A stretch of 59,568 nt of DNA, taken from NCBI GenBank assembly GCA_949297975.1, contig CASFUX010000010.1, positions 1-59,568 on the forward strand, in the 5' to 3' direction. A program made the translations under genes and the position numbers. The notes beneath the pieces are model-generated. The model was given only the letters and a program-made list of their open reading frames with translations, had not been told where the DNA came from and made no database searches. The stretch comes from an uncultured Bacteroidales bacterium. GTDB taxonomy: Bacteria; Bacteroidota; Bacteroidia; Bacteroidales; Paludibacteraceae. Below are positions 51,536 to 59,568 of the stretch, in pieces. How positions within the stretch are numbered: position 1 is the first letter of the stretch; every line of letters begins with the position of its first letter.

Positions 51536-52061
51536 CTTTTTCTTTTAATGTTTTACTTACCCAATATTTCTTGCCATTCTTTGTCGTAACTTGCCTACAT
51601 TTTGATTTCAGGAATTTTACTATCATCTTATAATATGATTTTAGTTCTTCTGTTGCAGAAAATTCCCCGAAATTGGTTTGCCAATCATAATGTAAATATC
51701 GACAATAATAATGTATATTAGTTCTTTTATATTTGATACTATTATCGATGGCATATCCAATAGCACAAGAAATGCTAATGTAGGGACCACCAGTGCGTTG
51801 CTCTATGTAATACTTTTTATCATCATAAAATCTATTTTTCCTCATAATCAAAGGCTCTATTTGAAAAGCAGATGATACGACAAAAAAAAGTGTTTGTGAC
51901 CCCAATTGAATACGTTCAATTAGCTCTTGCGATGTTTCTACTTGGGCTGTTTCCGTATTGTCATATAATGTATCAACTATAAACTTACCTTGATTTGCTA
52001 CTATGAAATCAAACAACTCCATACGTTCATTATCTGTAATATAAAAGCTTATTTCGGGCAT
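51525..52061 (-). CDS. Candidate immunity protein of the main Rhs toxin
   Basis: 178-residue cytoplasmic-looking protein without signal peptide, rich in Tyr, Ile and Lys (opening MPEISFYITDNERMELFDFI). No family recognised. It begins two bases after the main Rhs stop codon, so the two are translated together, and it is AT-rich like the Rhs tip. Cytoplasmic location would match a nuclease toxin. Function is inferred from position only. Confidence 0.6.
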   Translation of the reverse strand: MPEISFYITDNERMELFDFIVANQGKFIVDTLYDNTETAQVETSQELIERIQLGSQTLFFVVSSAFQIEPLIMRKNRFYDDKKYYIEQRTGGPYISISCAIGYAIDNSIKYKRTNIHYYCRYLHYDWQTNFGEFSATEELKSYYKMIVKFLKSKCRQVTTKNGKKYWVSKTLKEKDVI

Positions 52062-52063
52062 GA

Positions 52064-55000
52064 TTAATTTTCTCCTACTTTATGGGTTTCAAAAGGAATT
52101 CCTAACCGTCTGTATTCTTCTTCTCGCTTTAGATTGCGTCGGCTATTCGGATTTCTTTCCGCTTCGTATACTTTAATTGTTTTACCATTTTGCCGTGGGT
52201 CACGTACTTGCACATCAGGCCTTCTGTCTGAGCCTTCTATATTAATTTTTCTTTCTATAATAACCTCCATCCCTGGATTTTCTTTCATGGCTTTTTCTCT
52301 TAACTCCAAAACTTTTGCTTGATGATCAGGCTTTCCTTTTGCTCCATAGGGATTGGGAATTGAATTCCCCGTTTTCTTCGTATCCAATAAAGCATTGATG
52401 GCTTTTTCTGTTTTAATCAAAGCACTGCCATTCACGACAGGTAAGAGCAAAGCATTTTTTGCAGCCTCAATATCTTCACTTGTAGCTGGAGTTCCATCTA
52501 TGTGCTGAGGCTCGATATTTGTAAACCCGGATAAAATAGCAGAACCAAACACCCATGCATCATTAAAGTCGGTATAAGGCAGGATGGCAGTGACAATCTT
52601 TTCCGTCCCTAAGTTTAGGACCGGACCTCCCATAAGAATTTGTTTACCATCCTTATCAACCCAATTCACTGGGTTATTCCCGCACCACACATACGGAGAC
52701 ACGTTATAGTATTCCTCCGCTAGTGGGTCGGAAGTAATGGTACGCATGATGCGTGGGTCATACCACCGTGCATGGCTGTCGTACATGTCCAGCCCGTGCG
52801 TTTCCACGAACTCCTTGCTGCCGTATTTGTACGGTTGCAAGCTCGCGCTGTCGCCCGCTTGGTATTCCCACGGTAAACCGCTGGGGTAGTAGCGGGTGCG
52901 TTGCACGGTCACCGCGCTGTCGCCGGAGGGCTTCCACACCTCGCGGACGTTGCCCAGGTGGTCGCGGCGGTAGTAGTAGGGGCTGAACGTGCCGCCGTGG
53001 GAGCGTTGCACGTATCCCTCCGGATTGTGGACTTTCCGCACGTTCAGGAAGTCGTACAGCACAGGGCCTACCTGCATGTATTCCACGCTGCCCGCATAGG
53101 CCGTGGTCTCCAGGCGGTAGGTGTCCGCCGCCAGCAGGTTGTAGTGGTGCAGTTCGCCCACCTCCACGCTGATGGGCGACACCAGCGATGCCACCGGCGT
53201 GTAGTACCAGCTGCGCACCCGCCGCCCGTCCGCCGCGTACCGGTTCACTATCTGCCGCCCGTCGCGGAACTGCACCGTGTCCGGCAGGTTCAGCAGGTTG
53301 TAACGCACGGTCACGATGTCGCGGTCCAAGTCGTGCAACATGTTGTCGTTGGCATCGTAGGCGAAGTCGTTACCCTCGGTGTTCCAGTCGTGGTACTCCT
53401 TGCGGTTGTACAGGGCCGCTTCTTCCACTTCGTCCGTCACGGACACGAGGCGGTTACCGTCGTAGTCCATGGACAGCCGGTCGAATGGCACGGCCGAGTA
53501 GGAAATAATAACCGGTGAAATCTGCCCGGTTTCCGGATCGTACATGGACACGACGTTTTCCTTCCCTTGCGTGTTCCGTTGCAGGGTGATGATGTTGCCG
53601 TGTTTGTCGTAAGTGAACTCCTCGTTGTAGCTGACGGCATCGTTGCCTCGCATCACGATGCTCGCCCCGGCATGGTTCTTGGCCGCCGTCAGCCGGTTCA
53701 GCCCGTCGTAGGTATAGGCGTACGTGTGGCTCTTGCCGCCCGAGGTGCAGGTGGCGGAGGATATGTTCCCGTTGTACAGGTTGTTCGCCCCATAAAGCGC
53801 GATTGCGCCGTTTCCGCAATAGTACAGGCTCTCCTTGAAGTCCCCGTCCTCGATGGCGGTAGGCCAGTTGCGGATGTTGTACGCATAGTTTACCGTATTT
53901 TGACCGTTATGTTGTTTTTTGGCCGTCATCCGCCCGGTCTCGTCATATTCGTATTCGGTCAGGAGTGTTTCCTCCAGGTCGGTCACCTTGTACCAGGTGC
54001 GGAGCAGCCGCCCCGCGTGGTCGTACTCGTGGGTGTATGTTTCTCCGGCCCCGCCATAGCTGCCGTAATTCGGGTTGGAGTGCGAGACGGAACTTCGCAG
54101 CAAATTTCCCGCAAAATCGTAGCGGTTGCATGTTACGTCATAGCCTTGGATGTAGTTGGTGCTTCGTTCCTGCACCACCCTGCCCCGGTTGTCGTAATAG
54201 TAGGCGGTGGCGAGGTACTGTCCGCTGCCGTCCAGCAGGTAGGCGTGCGTGCCGGTGCGCAGGCCTGTGGCGTCCGGGTATTGCTCGCCGTAGCCGTCCT
54301 CGGCAGCATAGGCCAGTCGTCTTTTCGTTTGGTCGTCCAGCAGTTCCAAGAAGTCGTAGTTGTCGTAGTAGTTCACCGTGAGCAGGCCGGTTTCCGCCAG
54401 GTGGTAGAAGTTCTTGGAATACCCGGTGTCCTCCTGCGGATATTCTTGTTCCTGCGTGGAGAATTCTTCCACCACCAGCCAGTCGTTGAAGTTGCCGGAC
54501 ATCTGGTTAAAAGGCGTGTCGTCCACCACTTCAGCGGTATAGACCAGCCGTCCCAGGCGGTCGTACTTGTAGGAAGTCCACTTGTCGTGCGCCCGCTGGT
54601 TGCCGTCCTGCGTCAGCACCAGGCGGTCGGTCTTGTCGTACACCTGGTACACCCATTCGCAGCCGGGCAGCCGTTTCTGCACGCAGCGGTTGCGTTGGTC
54701 GTAGCGGTAGCAATAGGCGTAGTCCTCCATCCACGTATCGCCATCGAACGGGTAGGCGGCCGTGCCGCCCACGTGGTCGGCCAAGAGGGGTGGCACCACG
54801 CACACCAGGTTGCCGAAGCCGTCATATATATAATAGGTATCGTGCGCCATGCCGTCGGACATCTGGCGGGTCAGCACCACCTGCCCCAGCAGGTCGGTGT
54901 ACTCGTATGCCGTGTTCCCGTCCTCGTCCGTGCGGGTGGTCTTGTACAGCCGTCCGGCGGGGTAATACCCCTTGGACTGGATGCCGCTGCTCCTGCCGTA

Positions 55001-56128
55001 GGGGTCGAGCCACTTCACCTCGCCTTCCTCATTCGTGCCGTATTCCACCCCGGTGGGATGCTCATGGAAGGCGTAGCCTGGGTGCTTTGTGCCCAGCACA
55101 CGGTTCAAGGGCGACCGCTCCAGGATGGTCTCTTCGTAGGGCTTCGTGTCGCAGTGGAAGTCCATCGCCGTGGAGGAGATGCCGGACACGTATCCCCCGT
55201 GGTTGTCCGCCACGGGCGTGGGCAGCCATTGGCGGTATGCCCGCCCCCAGTCATCGTACTCCGTCAGGTCGGCCAGGTCGGCTCCCGTGGGGGAAGCCCC
55301 CACCCACACCGCCTGCACGGGGCGGCCCAGGCCGTCGTAGTACTGCACGGTGGTCAGCACGCGGGCACTGCCGGGATGGTCCATGTCCGACACGCCGTCC
55401 AATGCCGTGCGGGTGATGATGCTGTTTATCCTGCTGGATATCGAGGGCATTGTCGGTACCACGAGTGCCATCTCGATGGGCGGCAGGCCTCCTCCCTCCT
55501 CCGGCACCAACGCCACCTCCCTGTCCAAGTGGCTGGCCACGGCGCAGCCTGCCGGGTCGTGGGCGATGCGCCTGCGCTGTACCGACAGGCATTTGTAGCC
55601 GGGGATGCTGTCCTCGTTCTCCGCCACCAGGCGGTCGGCGATGGGCTGTATGGCAGTCACGTTGCCGTAATACACGCTGTCGCGCAACATGCCCTGACTG
55701 TCGAGCAGGCGGACGGCCTCTTTCGTGTTGGCCAGCACCACCTTGTCCTGGTACACGACGGGGGTGTGCGCGGTGTCCGCCATGGCGGGGAACACGTCGG
55801 CCAGCACGAATCCGGGACTGCTGCCGCTCCGGTAGGCTATCACTATGGACGAGCGGGCGGGCATCGTACTGCCTGCCGGGAACACGAAGCGATATGAACT
55901 GTCTTCATCCTTCAAGGACCAGCCCGACAAATCGACGGTTTGCGTCGTGGGATTGAACAGTTCGACAAACTCACCATTGAAATATGGGCCTCCTCCGTGA
56001 TAATCGGCAAACCAATGCTCGTCCAACGGAGTATCGTAGAACACCTCGGAAATGACCACCGGCTGTATCTGGGCAGATACGGCTACGGCGCACAACCATC
56101 CAAACCATGCGGCAAAACTCTTTTTCAT
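52064..56128 (-). CDS. Rhs/YD-repeat polymorphic toxin with lamin-tail domain and predicted nuclease tip
   Basis: 1354 residues. Order: signal peptide (1-19, ending AVAVSA), lamin-tail-like domain (about 22-135, ISEVFYDTP ... FVELFNPTTQTVDLSGWSL), a segment typical of Bacteroidetes Rhs proteins (about 258-390, VQYYDGLGRPVQAVW), many YD repeats (about 390-1040), the Rhs-associated core (about 1050-1160, YYYRRDHLGNVREVWK to NPVNWVDKDGK) and a variable tip (1160-1354). The tip ends with an Asp/Glu pattern, RRPDVQV ... VYEAER, compatible with a PD-(D/E)xK-type nuclease; this is tentative. The GC-rich shell changes sharply to AT-rich DNA at the tip. It has no T9SS tag of its own. It follows a small T9SS-tagged protein by 27 bp and is followed by a probable immunity gene. 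Confidence 0.88.
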   Translation of the reverse strand: MKKSFAAWFGWLCAVAVSAQIQPVVISEVFYDTPLDEHWFADYHGGGPYFNGEFVELFNPTTQTVDLSGWSLKDEDSSYRFVFPAGSTMPARSSIVIAYRSGSSPGFVLADVFPAMADTAHTPVVYQDKVVLANTKEAVRLLDSQGMLRDSVYYGNVTAIQPIADRLVAENEDSIPGYKCLSVQRRRIAHDPAGCAVASHLDREVALVPEEGGGLPPIEMALVVPTMPSISSRINSIITRTALDGVSDMDHPGSARVLTTVQYYDGLGRPVQAVWVGASPTGADLADLTEYDDWGRAYRQWLPTPVADNHGGYVSGISSTAMDFHCDTKPYEETILERSPLNRVLGTKHPGYAFHEHPTGVEYGTNEEGEVKWLDPYGRSSGIQSKGYYPAGRLYKTTRTDEDGNTAYEYTDLLGQVVLTRQMSDGMAHDTYYIYDGFGNLVCVVPPLLADHVGGTAAYPFDGDTWMEDYAYCYRYDQRNRCVQKRLPGCEWVYQVYDKTDRLVLTQDGNQRAHDKWTSYKYDRLGRLVYTAEVVDDTPFNQMSGNFNDWLVVEEFSTQEQEYPQEDTGYSKNFYHLAETGLLTVNYYDNYDFLELLDDQTKRRLAYAAEDGYGEQYPDATGLRTGTHAYLLDGSGQYLATAYYYDNRGRVVQERSTNYIQGYDVTCNRYDFAGNLLRSSVSHSNPNYGSYGGAGETYTHEYDHAGRLLRTWYKVTDLEETLLTEYEYDETGRMTAKKQHNGQNTVNYAYNIRNWPTAIEDGDFKESLYYCGNGAIALYGANNLYNGNISSATCTSGGKSHTYAYTYDGLNRLTAAKNHAGASIVMRGNDAVSYNEEFTYDKHGNIITLQRNTQGKENVVSMYDPETGQISPVIISYSAVPFDRLSMDYDGNRLVSVTDEVEEAALYNRKEYHDWNTEGNDFAYDANDNMLHDLDRDIVTVRYNLLNLPDTVQFRDGRQIVNRYAADGRRVRSWYYTPVASLVSPISVEVGELHHYNLLAADTYRLETTAYAGSVEYMQVGPVLYDFLNVRKVHNPEGYVQRSHGGTFSPYYYRRDHLGNVREVWKPSGDSAVTVQRTRYYPSGLPWEYQAGDSASLQPYKYGSKEFVETHGLDMYDSHARWYDPRIMRTITSDPLAEEYYNVSPYVWCGNNPVNWVDKDGKQILMGGPVLNLGTEKIVTAILPYTDFNDAWVFGSAILSGFTNIEPQHIDGTPATSEDIEAAKNALLLPVVNGSALIKTEKAINALLDTKKTGNSIPNPYGAKGKPDHQAKVLELREKAMKENPGMEVIIERKINIEGSDRRPDVQVRDPRQNGKTIKVYEAERNPNSRRNLKREEEYRRLGIPFETHKVGEN
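52826..52978 (-). repeat. Rhs core segment in the main gene shared with both cassettes
   Basis: This stretch matches 51387-51523 and 49853-50009 closely, covering DHLGNVREVW and YYPSGLPWEYQAGDSASLQPYK. Immediately past it (towards 52,820) the main gene diverges, marking the likely exchange point. Confidence 0.8.
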
Positions 56129-56155
56129 CGGTTGAAATGCTGGGGACTAGGTTAT

Positions 56156-56614
56156 TTATTCCTTGATTATCTTCCATTCCTTGACCTCATGCCCGTATTC
56201 CACTTGCAACAGGTACAGGCCGGCCGGGTAATCGGTCAGGTCTAAAGTGTAAGCAGGGGCATCCGACCCGGCTTGCTGCAACAGCATTCCCTTGGCATCC
56301 GACAGCCGCAGCGTGTATCTGCCTGTAGGCAAGTCGCCCCGGAACTCCAGCAGCAACCGCCCCCGGGTGGGATTGGGGTGCAGGCGCAGTTCCGTGCCAT
56401 CGCTCCACACATCGGGTGCCGTGCTGGCCTCCTCGTCAAAGCGCGGGGAGGCTTTCCCTACCGACTTCGTGCGGGCACTGCCCAGCACCACCGTCTTGAC
56501 TTTCCGCACGCAGTTGCCGCTCGCATCGTATTCGAATTCGATTAAGTCGGCAGGTACGTCTTGCGGGCAAGCCCATATACTTATGAATAAAAGGAAGAGT
56601 AGCTTTTTCATCAT
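56156..56614 (-). CDS. Small secreted protein with one YD-like repeat and a T9SS sorting domain
   Basis: About 152 residues. A hydrophobic N-terminus (MMKKLLFLLFISIWACPQD) is followed by a single YD-repeat-like stretch, FEYDASGNCVRKVKTVVL, a short linker, and a classical T9SS type A sorting domain starting HPNPTRGRLLLEF and ending GLYLLQVEYGHEVKEWKI. The frame is open to 56641, but the signal sequence starts at 56614 or 56611. It lies between the TPR protein (20 bp by the open frame) and the Rhs protein (27 bp). The Rhs protein lacks a sorting tag and this one carries little else, so an export adaptor in trans is an attractive inference; a degraded end of an older Rhs gene is the alternative. 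Confidence 0.75.
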   Translation of the reverse strand: MMKKLLFLLFISIWACPQDVPADLIEFEYDASGNCVRKVKTVVLGSARTKSVGKASPRFDEEASTAPDVWSDGTELRLHPNPTRGRLLLEFRGDLPTGRYTLRLSDAKGMLLQQAGSDAPAYTLDLTDYPAGLYLLQVEYGHEVKEWKIIKE

Positions 56615-56661
56615 ATTATCAAAATAATTGCCGAAAGACATTTTTTATTTGCGCTTATGCG

Positions 56662-58209
56662 TCAAGCCTTCGTCCGTAATTTGTCAATTTCTTTTTGCAC
56701 TATCTGGTAATCGTCACTACCCTCGCGTAACAGTTTTCGCAAGGCGTACAGCGGCTTCAAGCGTTCGTCCGTGCAAGGCGGTTCTATCCTTGCCAACTCT
56801 ACATAGACATCGGCATAACCCCATACCGGGTTATCCGGGTCTGTCCGCTTGTTCGGATTGACCGAAAGTGCTTCATTCAAAGCCAGCGTTTTCAACAAAT
56901 CCTTAGCTAACGCCGCGTTGCCACCATGCGAACTTTGTATTAAGGCGTAATGTTCCAACAAGGCGTAAGTGCGGGCTGGTCTCCCGGAAAATTGTTTCAA
57001 CCCTTGCAGCAAGGCGGCTTCCGCCTCGTCCAGTTTCCCGGCTTTGGCGCATCCTTCCGCCAAGGTCCAAAAGTAGCATCCGGCATGTACGCCATTCATG
57101 CCCACGCTATAATTGCTCAGCGGGCGCACCAGCTCCACGGCTTCGGCATAGTCGCTTTCCGTCGTGCCGTAGCGTACCAGCGAATGTGCCAGCGACAAGG
57201 CATTGGCTGGCACAGCATTTTTCAAATATAAAAACCGGTTGAGCGTGACAATGCGGTTATACGCTTTTTCCTTGCGGTAATATTGGCGGAGCGTGCCAAT
57301 GGTGTTCGTATCGTGCACGTCCACCTCCAACAACTGCGTGCCGTAACGTTCGGCGTGACTGGAGTCCTTCTGCGCGATGGCCTGCTCCACTCCCTCTTGC
57401 AGGCAGTTTTTACGGGCATTCTGCATGTTTTCGGCGAACACTTCTTTTTCTTGCTCGTCGTAAAGCACCCGCCGTTTGCGGCTGTCTATGCGTTGCAGGC
57501 GCGCTTCCACGCTTTCTTCCTGCAAGGCAGCAGGAGAGACTGACAGCAAAGCGGGGCGCAACGCCTGCGAGGAATAGTGCTCCGCAAGCACGGACAAGGC
57601 ATCCGCCCGCACCTCGTCCGATAGGGTTATCGCTTCTGCACCTGCCGCCTGTAATTGTTCATTGTGCTTGTCTATGCCATTCAGCACATCTTGCAAATTC
57701 TGATAAAAGCCGTCATTCCCGCTTCCCGCTTGGATGGCTTGCAACAGCAGCAAGACGGCCGATTCGAACAGCACCGTCTCGCCATGCTGGTGGCAAAACT
57801 CTCGCTCGGCCTTGCGGTTGCCCATGCCAATATCGTATAGACGAAGAGCCAAGCGTTGCATGAAATAAGGATGCTCCGGGTTGCGTAATAACCCCTCGCG
57901 GTACAATTCGGCAACCTCCAATGACTTTTGCTGTGCACCTAACAGGCGGGCATATCCGTCATGATACATATATTTATTAGGGAACGCAGCGATAAGTTGT
58001 TGGTAAAGCGTGGTGGCCTGCGGATACATTTTCCGGTAAAACAAATCCCTTGCTTGCAAATAAACAAGATCGCCATCAAGGGGAATATCTGGCATCGGGG
58101 AAGAAACAGAGGTGGAAGCGGCCAATGGTGATGGGGTGTAGAGAAACATGGCTCCCAAGCCGAATAGTGATGCCTTCAAAAATTTCCGGCGGTCGTATTT
58201 TCTATCCAT
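56662..58209 (-). CDS. TPR-like protein with Tat-type signal, unknown function
   Basis: 515 residues. The N-terminus MDRKYDRRKFLKASLFGLG matches a twin-arginine signal (RRxFLK), followed by a hydrophobic stretch and a PLAAS cleavage-like site. The mature part is helical with TPR-like repeats (AFPNKYMYHDGYARLLG, LYREGLLRNPEHPYF, LDEAEAALLQGLKQFSG). No enzyme motif and no cofactor site is visible, so the reason for Tat export is unclear. It heads the minus-strand run leading to the Rhs gene and has a good promoter candidate at 58,318-58,347. It may be a scaffold or chaperone for that system, or an unrelated operon leader. Confidence 0.7.
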   Translation of the reverse strand: MDRKYDRRKFLKASLFGLGAMFLYTPSPLAASTSVSSPMPDIPLDGDLVYLQARDLFYRKMYPQATTLYQQLIAAFPNKYMYHDGYARLLGAQQKSLEVAELYREGLLRNPEHPYFMQRLALRLYDIGMGNRKAEREFCHQHGETVLFESAVLLLLQAIQAGSGNDGFYQNLQDVLNGIDKHNEQLQAAGAEAITLSDEVRADALSVLAEHYSSQALRPALLSVSPAALQEESVEARLQRIDSRKRRVLYDEQEKEVFAENMQNARKNCLQEGVEQAIAQKDSSHAERYGTQLLEVDVHDTNTIGTLRQYYRKEKAYNRIVTLNRFLYLKNAVPANALSLAHSLVRYGTTESDYAEAVELVRPLSNYSVGMNGVHAGCYFWTLAEGCAKAGKLDEAEAALLQGLKQFSGRPARTYALLEHYALIQSSHGGNAALAKDLLKTLALNEALSVNPNKRTDPDNPVWGYADVYVELARIEPPCTDERLKPLYALRKLLREGSDDYQIVQKEIDKLRTKA

Positions 58210-58317
58210 GTGTAGGGTTTAAGAAAAACAGGGGGAACTCGAAGGGACTGGTCACCCTTAATGTACTACATTGCTGTTTCTGTTTTCGTTTAAACTACAA
58301 GTTCCCCCAAGTGGGGA

Positions 58318-58347
58318 CAAAGGTAAGAAGAAAATCCGAAGGCGCAA
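58318..58347 (-). promoter_or_regulatory. Promoter candidate for the TPR-Rhs operon
   Basis: On the minus strand, TACCTTTG (58325-58318) is a full TAnnTTTG match, with CTTG (58347-58344) 18 bp ahead in the -33 position (one mismatch to TTTG). Transcription would start near 58,315, giving a leader of about 105 bases that contains a CCCCA/TGGGG mini-stem. Confidence 0.5.
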
Positions 58348-58397
58348 GTTTAGGAGGCCATTGGCCTTGGAATAACCGCAAAGAGTACGGAGGACGC

Positions 58398-58449
58398 AAA
58401 CGACAGAAACGCCTGCGCGGGAAAAACCGCTCAGGCGTTTCTGTCGTTT
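58398..58449. terminator. Strong hairpin downstream of ychF
   Basis: AAACGACAGAAACGCCTG (58398-58415) is perfectly complementary to 58432-58449 (18 bp), and GCGG/CCGC in the loop adds an inner stem. No long T run follows on the ychF-sense strand, so efficiency is uncertain, but the position 24 bp after the ychF stop fits a terminator. Confidence 0.6.
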
Positions 58450-58473
58450 CGTTGCATCCGTGTGTCGAGAGGT

Positions 58474-59568
58474 TCACACGTTGAAGCGGAAGTGCATGAT
58501 GTCGCCGTCCTGCACTACGTAGTCCTTGCCTTCTATGCTCATCTTGCCGGCTTCCTTGCAGGCGGCTTCCGAGCCGAGGGCGATGTAGTCATCGTACTTG
58601 ATGACTTCGGCGCGGATGAAGCCTTTCTCGAAGTCGGTGTGGATGACCCCGGCGCATTGCGGGGCTTTCCAGCCCTTGCCGTAGGTCCAGGCGCGCACTT
58701 CTTGCGGCCCGGCGGTGAGGAAAGTTTCCAGGTTGAGCAGCTTGTAGGCCGACTTGATAAGGCGCGACACGCCCGACTCCTGCAAGCCCATTTCTTCGAG
58801 GAACATCTGGCGTTCCTCGTAGGTCTCCAGCTCGGCGATGTCGGCTTCGGTGGCGGCGGCTACTACCAGTATCTCGGCGTTTTCGTTCTTCACCGCCTCG
58901 CGCACGGCTTCCACGTAGCGGTTGCCGGTCACGGCGGAGGCTTCGTCCACGTTGCAGATGTACATCACCGGCTTGTCGGTGAGCAGGCCGAGGTCTTTCA
59001 CCAACTTGCGCTGCTCGGGGTCGATGTCCACGGTACGCACCGAGCGGCCTTGCAACAGAGCCTGGTGGTATTGCTCCAGCACTTCGTACACGGCTTTGGC
59101 GTGCTTGTCGCCGCCGGTCTGCGCCTGCTTCTGCACCTTGCTGATGCGGCTTTCCACCGTTTCAAGGTCTTTCAATTGTAGTTCGGTGTCGATGATTTCC
59201 TTGTCGCGCACGGGGTCGATGCTGCCGTCCACGTGGGTGATGTTGTCGTTCTCGAAGCAGCGCAGCACGTGCAGGATGGCATCCGTCTCGCGGATGTTGG
59301 CCAGGAACTTGTTGCCCAGGCCTTCGCCCTTGCTTGCGCCTTTCACCAGCCCGGCGATGTCCACTATCTCCACCGTGGTGGGCACGATGCGCTGCGGGTG
59401 CACCAGCTCGGCCAGCCGGGTAAGGCGTTCGTCGGGTACGGTGATGACGCCCACATTAGGCTCGATGGTGCAAAAGGGGAAATTGGCCGCCTGCGCTTTT
59501 GCGTTGGACAGGCAGTTAAACAGGGTGGACTTGCCTACGTTGGGCAGCCCTACAATGCCGCATTGAAG
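58474..59568 (-). CDS. ychF: Ribosome-binding ATPase YchF, N-terminus cut by window edge
   Basis: Obg-family ATPase that binds the 50S ribosome, conserved in nearly all bacteria and cytoplasmic. The frame runs to the window end and opens LQCGIVGLPNVGKSTLFN with the P-loop GLPNVGKS, so only the initiator and one or two residues are missing. A GTG codon at 59454 could be mistaken for the start but lies inside the G domain. Other signs: NFPFCTIEPNVGVITVPD, the DIAGLVKGASKGEGLGNKFL switch region and the C-terminal TGS-like domain ending YVVQDGDIMHFRFNV. Length of about 367 is normal. Unrelated to the Rhs locus. Confidence 0.97.
   Translation of the reverse strand, partial: LQCGIVGLPNVGKSTLFNCLSNAKAQAANFPFCTIEPNVGVITVPDERLTRLAELVHPQRIVPTTVEIVDIAGLVKGASKGEGLGNKFLANIRETDAILHVLRCFENDNITHVDGSIDPVRDKEIIDTELQLKDLETVESRISKVQKQAQTGGDKHAKAVYEVLEQYHQALLQGRSVRTVDIDPEQRKLVKDLGLLTDKPVMYICNVDEASAVTGNRYVEAVREAVKNENAEILVVAAATEADIAELETYEERQMFLEEMGLQESGVSRLIKSAYKLLNLETFLTAGPQEVRAWTYGKGWKAPQCAGVIHTDFEKGFIRAEVIKYDDYIALGSEAACKEAGKMSIEGKDYVVQDGDIMHFRFNV

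Noticed and set aside
53567..55897. Plus-strand open frame of 776 codons opposite the Rhs gene
   Set aside because: It mirrors the GC-rich Rhs coding frame, has a Val/Gln/His/Arg-rich composition without domains, and the opposite strand gives a complete, recognisable Rhs protein.
58474..59454. ychF starting at the GTG at 59454
   Set aside because: The frame stays open to the window end and encodes the P-loop upstream, so this GTG is an internal Val codon.

Overview
The window comes from a Gram-negative bacterium of the Bacteroidetes, most likely the order Bacteroidales. The signs are a SusC/SusD pair heading a glycan-utilisation locus, the long Bacteroidetes form of IspG, promoter-like TTTG / TAnnTTTG pairs, and many proteins ending in type IX secretion (T9SS) sorting domains. 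The sorting domains point to a T9SS-positive lineage rather than typical gut Bacteroides. I cannot name the genus.

Positions 1-44,339 are one plus-strand polysaccharide utilisation locus (PUL). It opens with SusC, SusD and a SusE-like lipoprotein, followed by a GH76 lipoprotein and a GH31. Next come a multidomain GH2 (frameshifted here), a non-catalytic carbohydrate-binding protein, a GH3 with a PA14 insert, an SGNH esterase, a second GH31, a SusF-like protein, a second non-catalytic binding protein, a GH97, a SusF-esterase fusion, three SusE/F-like repeat proteins, a SusF-GH92-discoidin enzyme, a second GH76 and a GH125. GH76 + GH92 + GH125 is the established enzyme set for alpha-mannan. GH2, GH3, GH31, GH97 and two esterases suggest a mannan with other sugars and acyl groups. 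Twelve ORFs (a thirteenth with the frameshifted GH2) fall into two export classes: SusD, SusE and the GH76s are lipoproteins and the GH31s and GH125 have plain signal peptides, whereas the other enzymes and binding proteins end in a T9SS type A-like sorting domain.

Positions 44,357-48,230 (minus strand) hold two housekeeping genes, ispG and an OPT-family transporter, separated and flanked by short repeats.

Positions 48,623-58,209 (minus strand) are a polymorphic-toxin locus: a Tat-signal TPR protein, a small protein with one YD-like repeat and a T9SS sorting domain, a 1354-residue lamin-tail/Rhs protein with a predicted nuclease tip, a candidate immunity gene, and two displaced Rhs C-terminal cassettes. 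The cassettes each carry a 319-bp GC-rich copy of the Rhs core inside AT-rich DNA and each is followed by its own candidate immunity gene. One has a HExxH metallopeptidase tip.

The right edge holds ychF, missing only its first few residues. No rRNA, tRNA, CRISPR array or insertion sequence was seen. The strongest candidates for something undescribed are the T9SS-dedicated mannan PUL, the Rhs locus with a possible in-trans T9SS adaptor, and a 96-bp phased palindrome array at 26,634-26,729.
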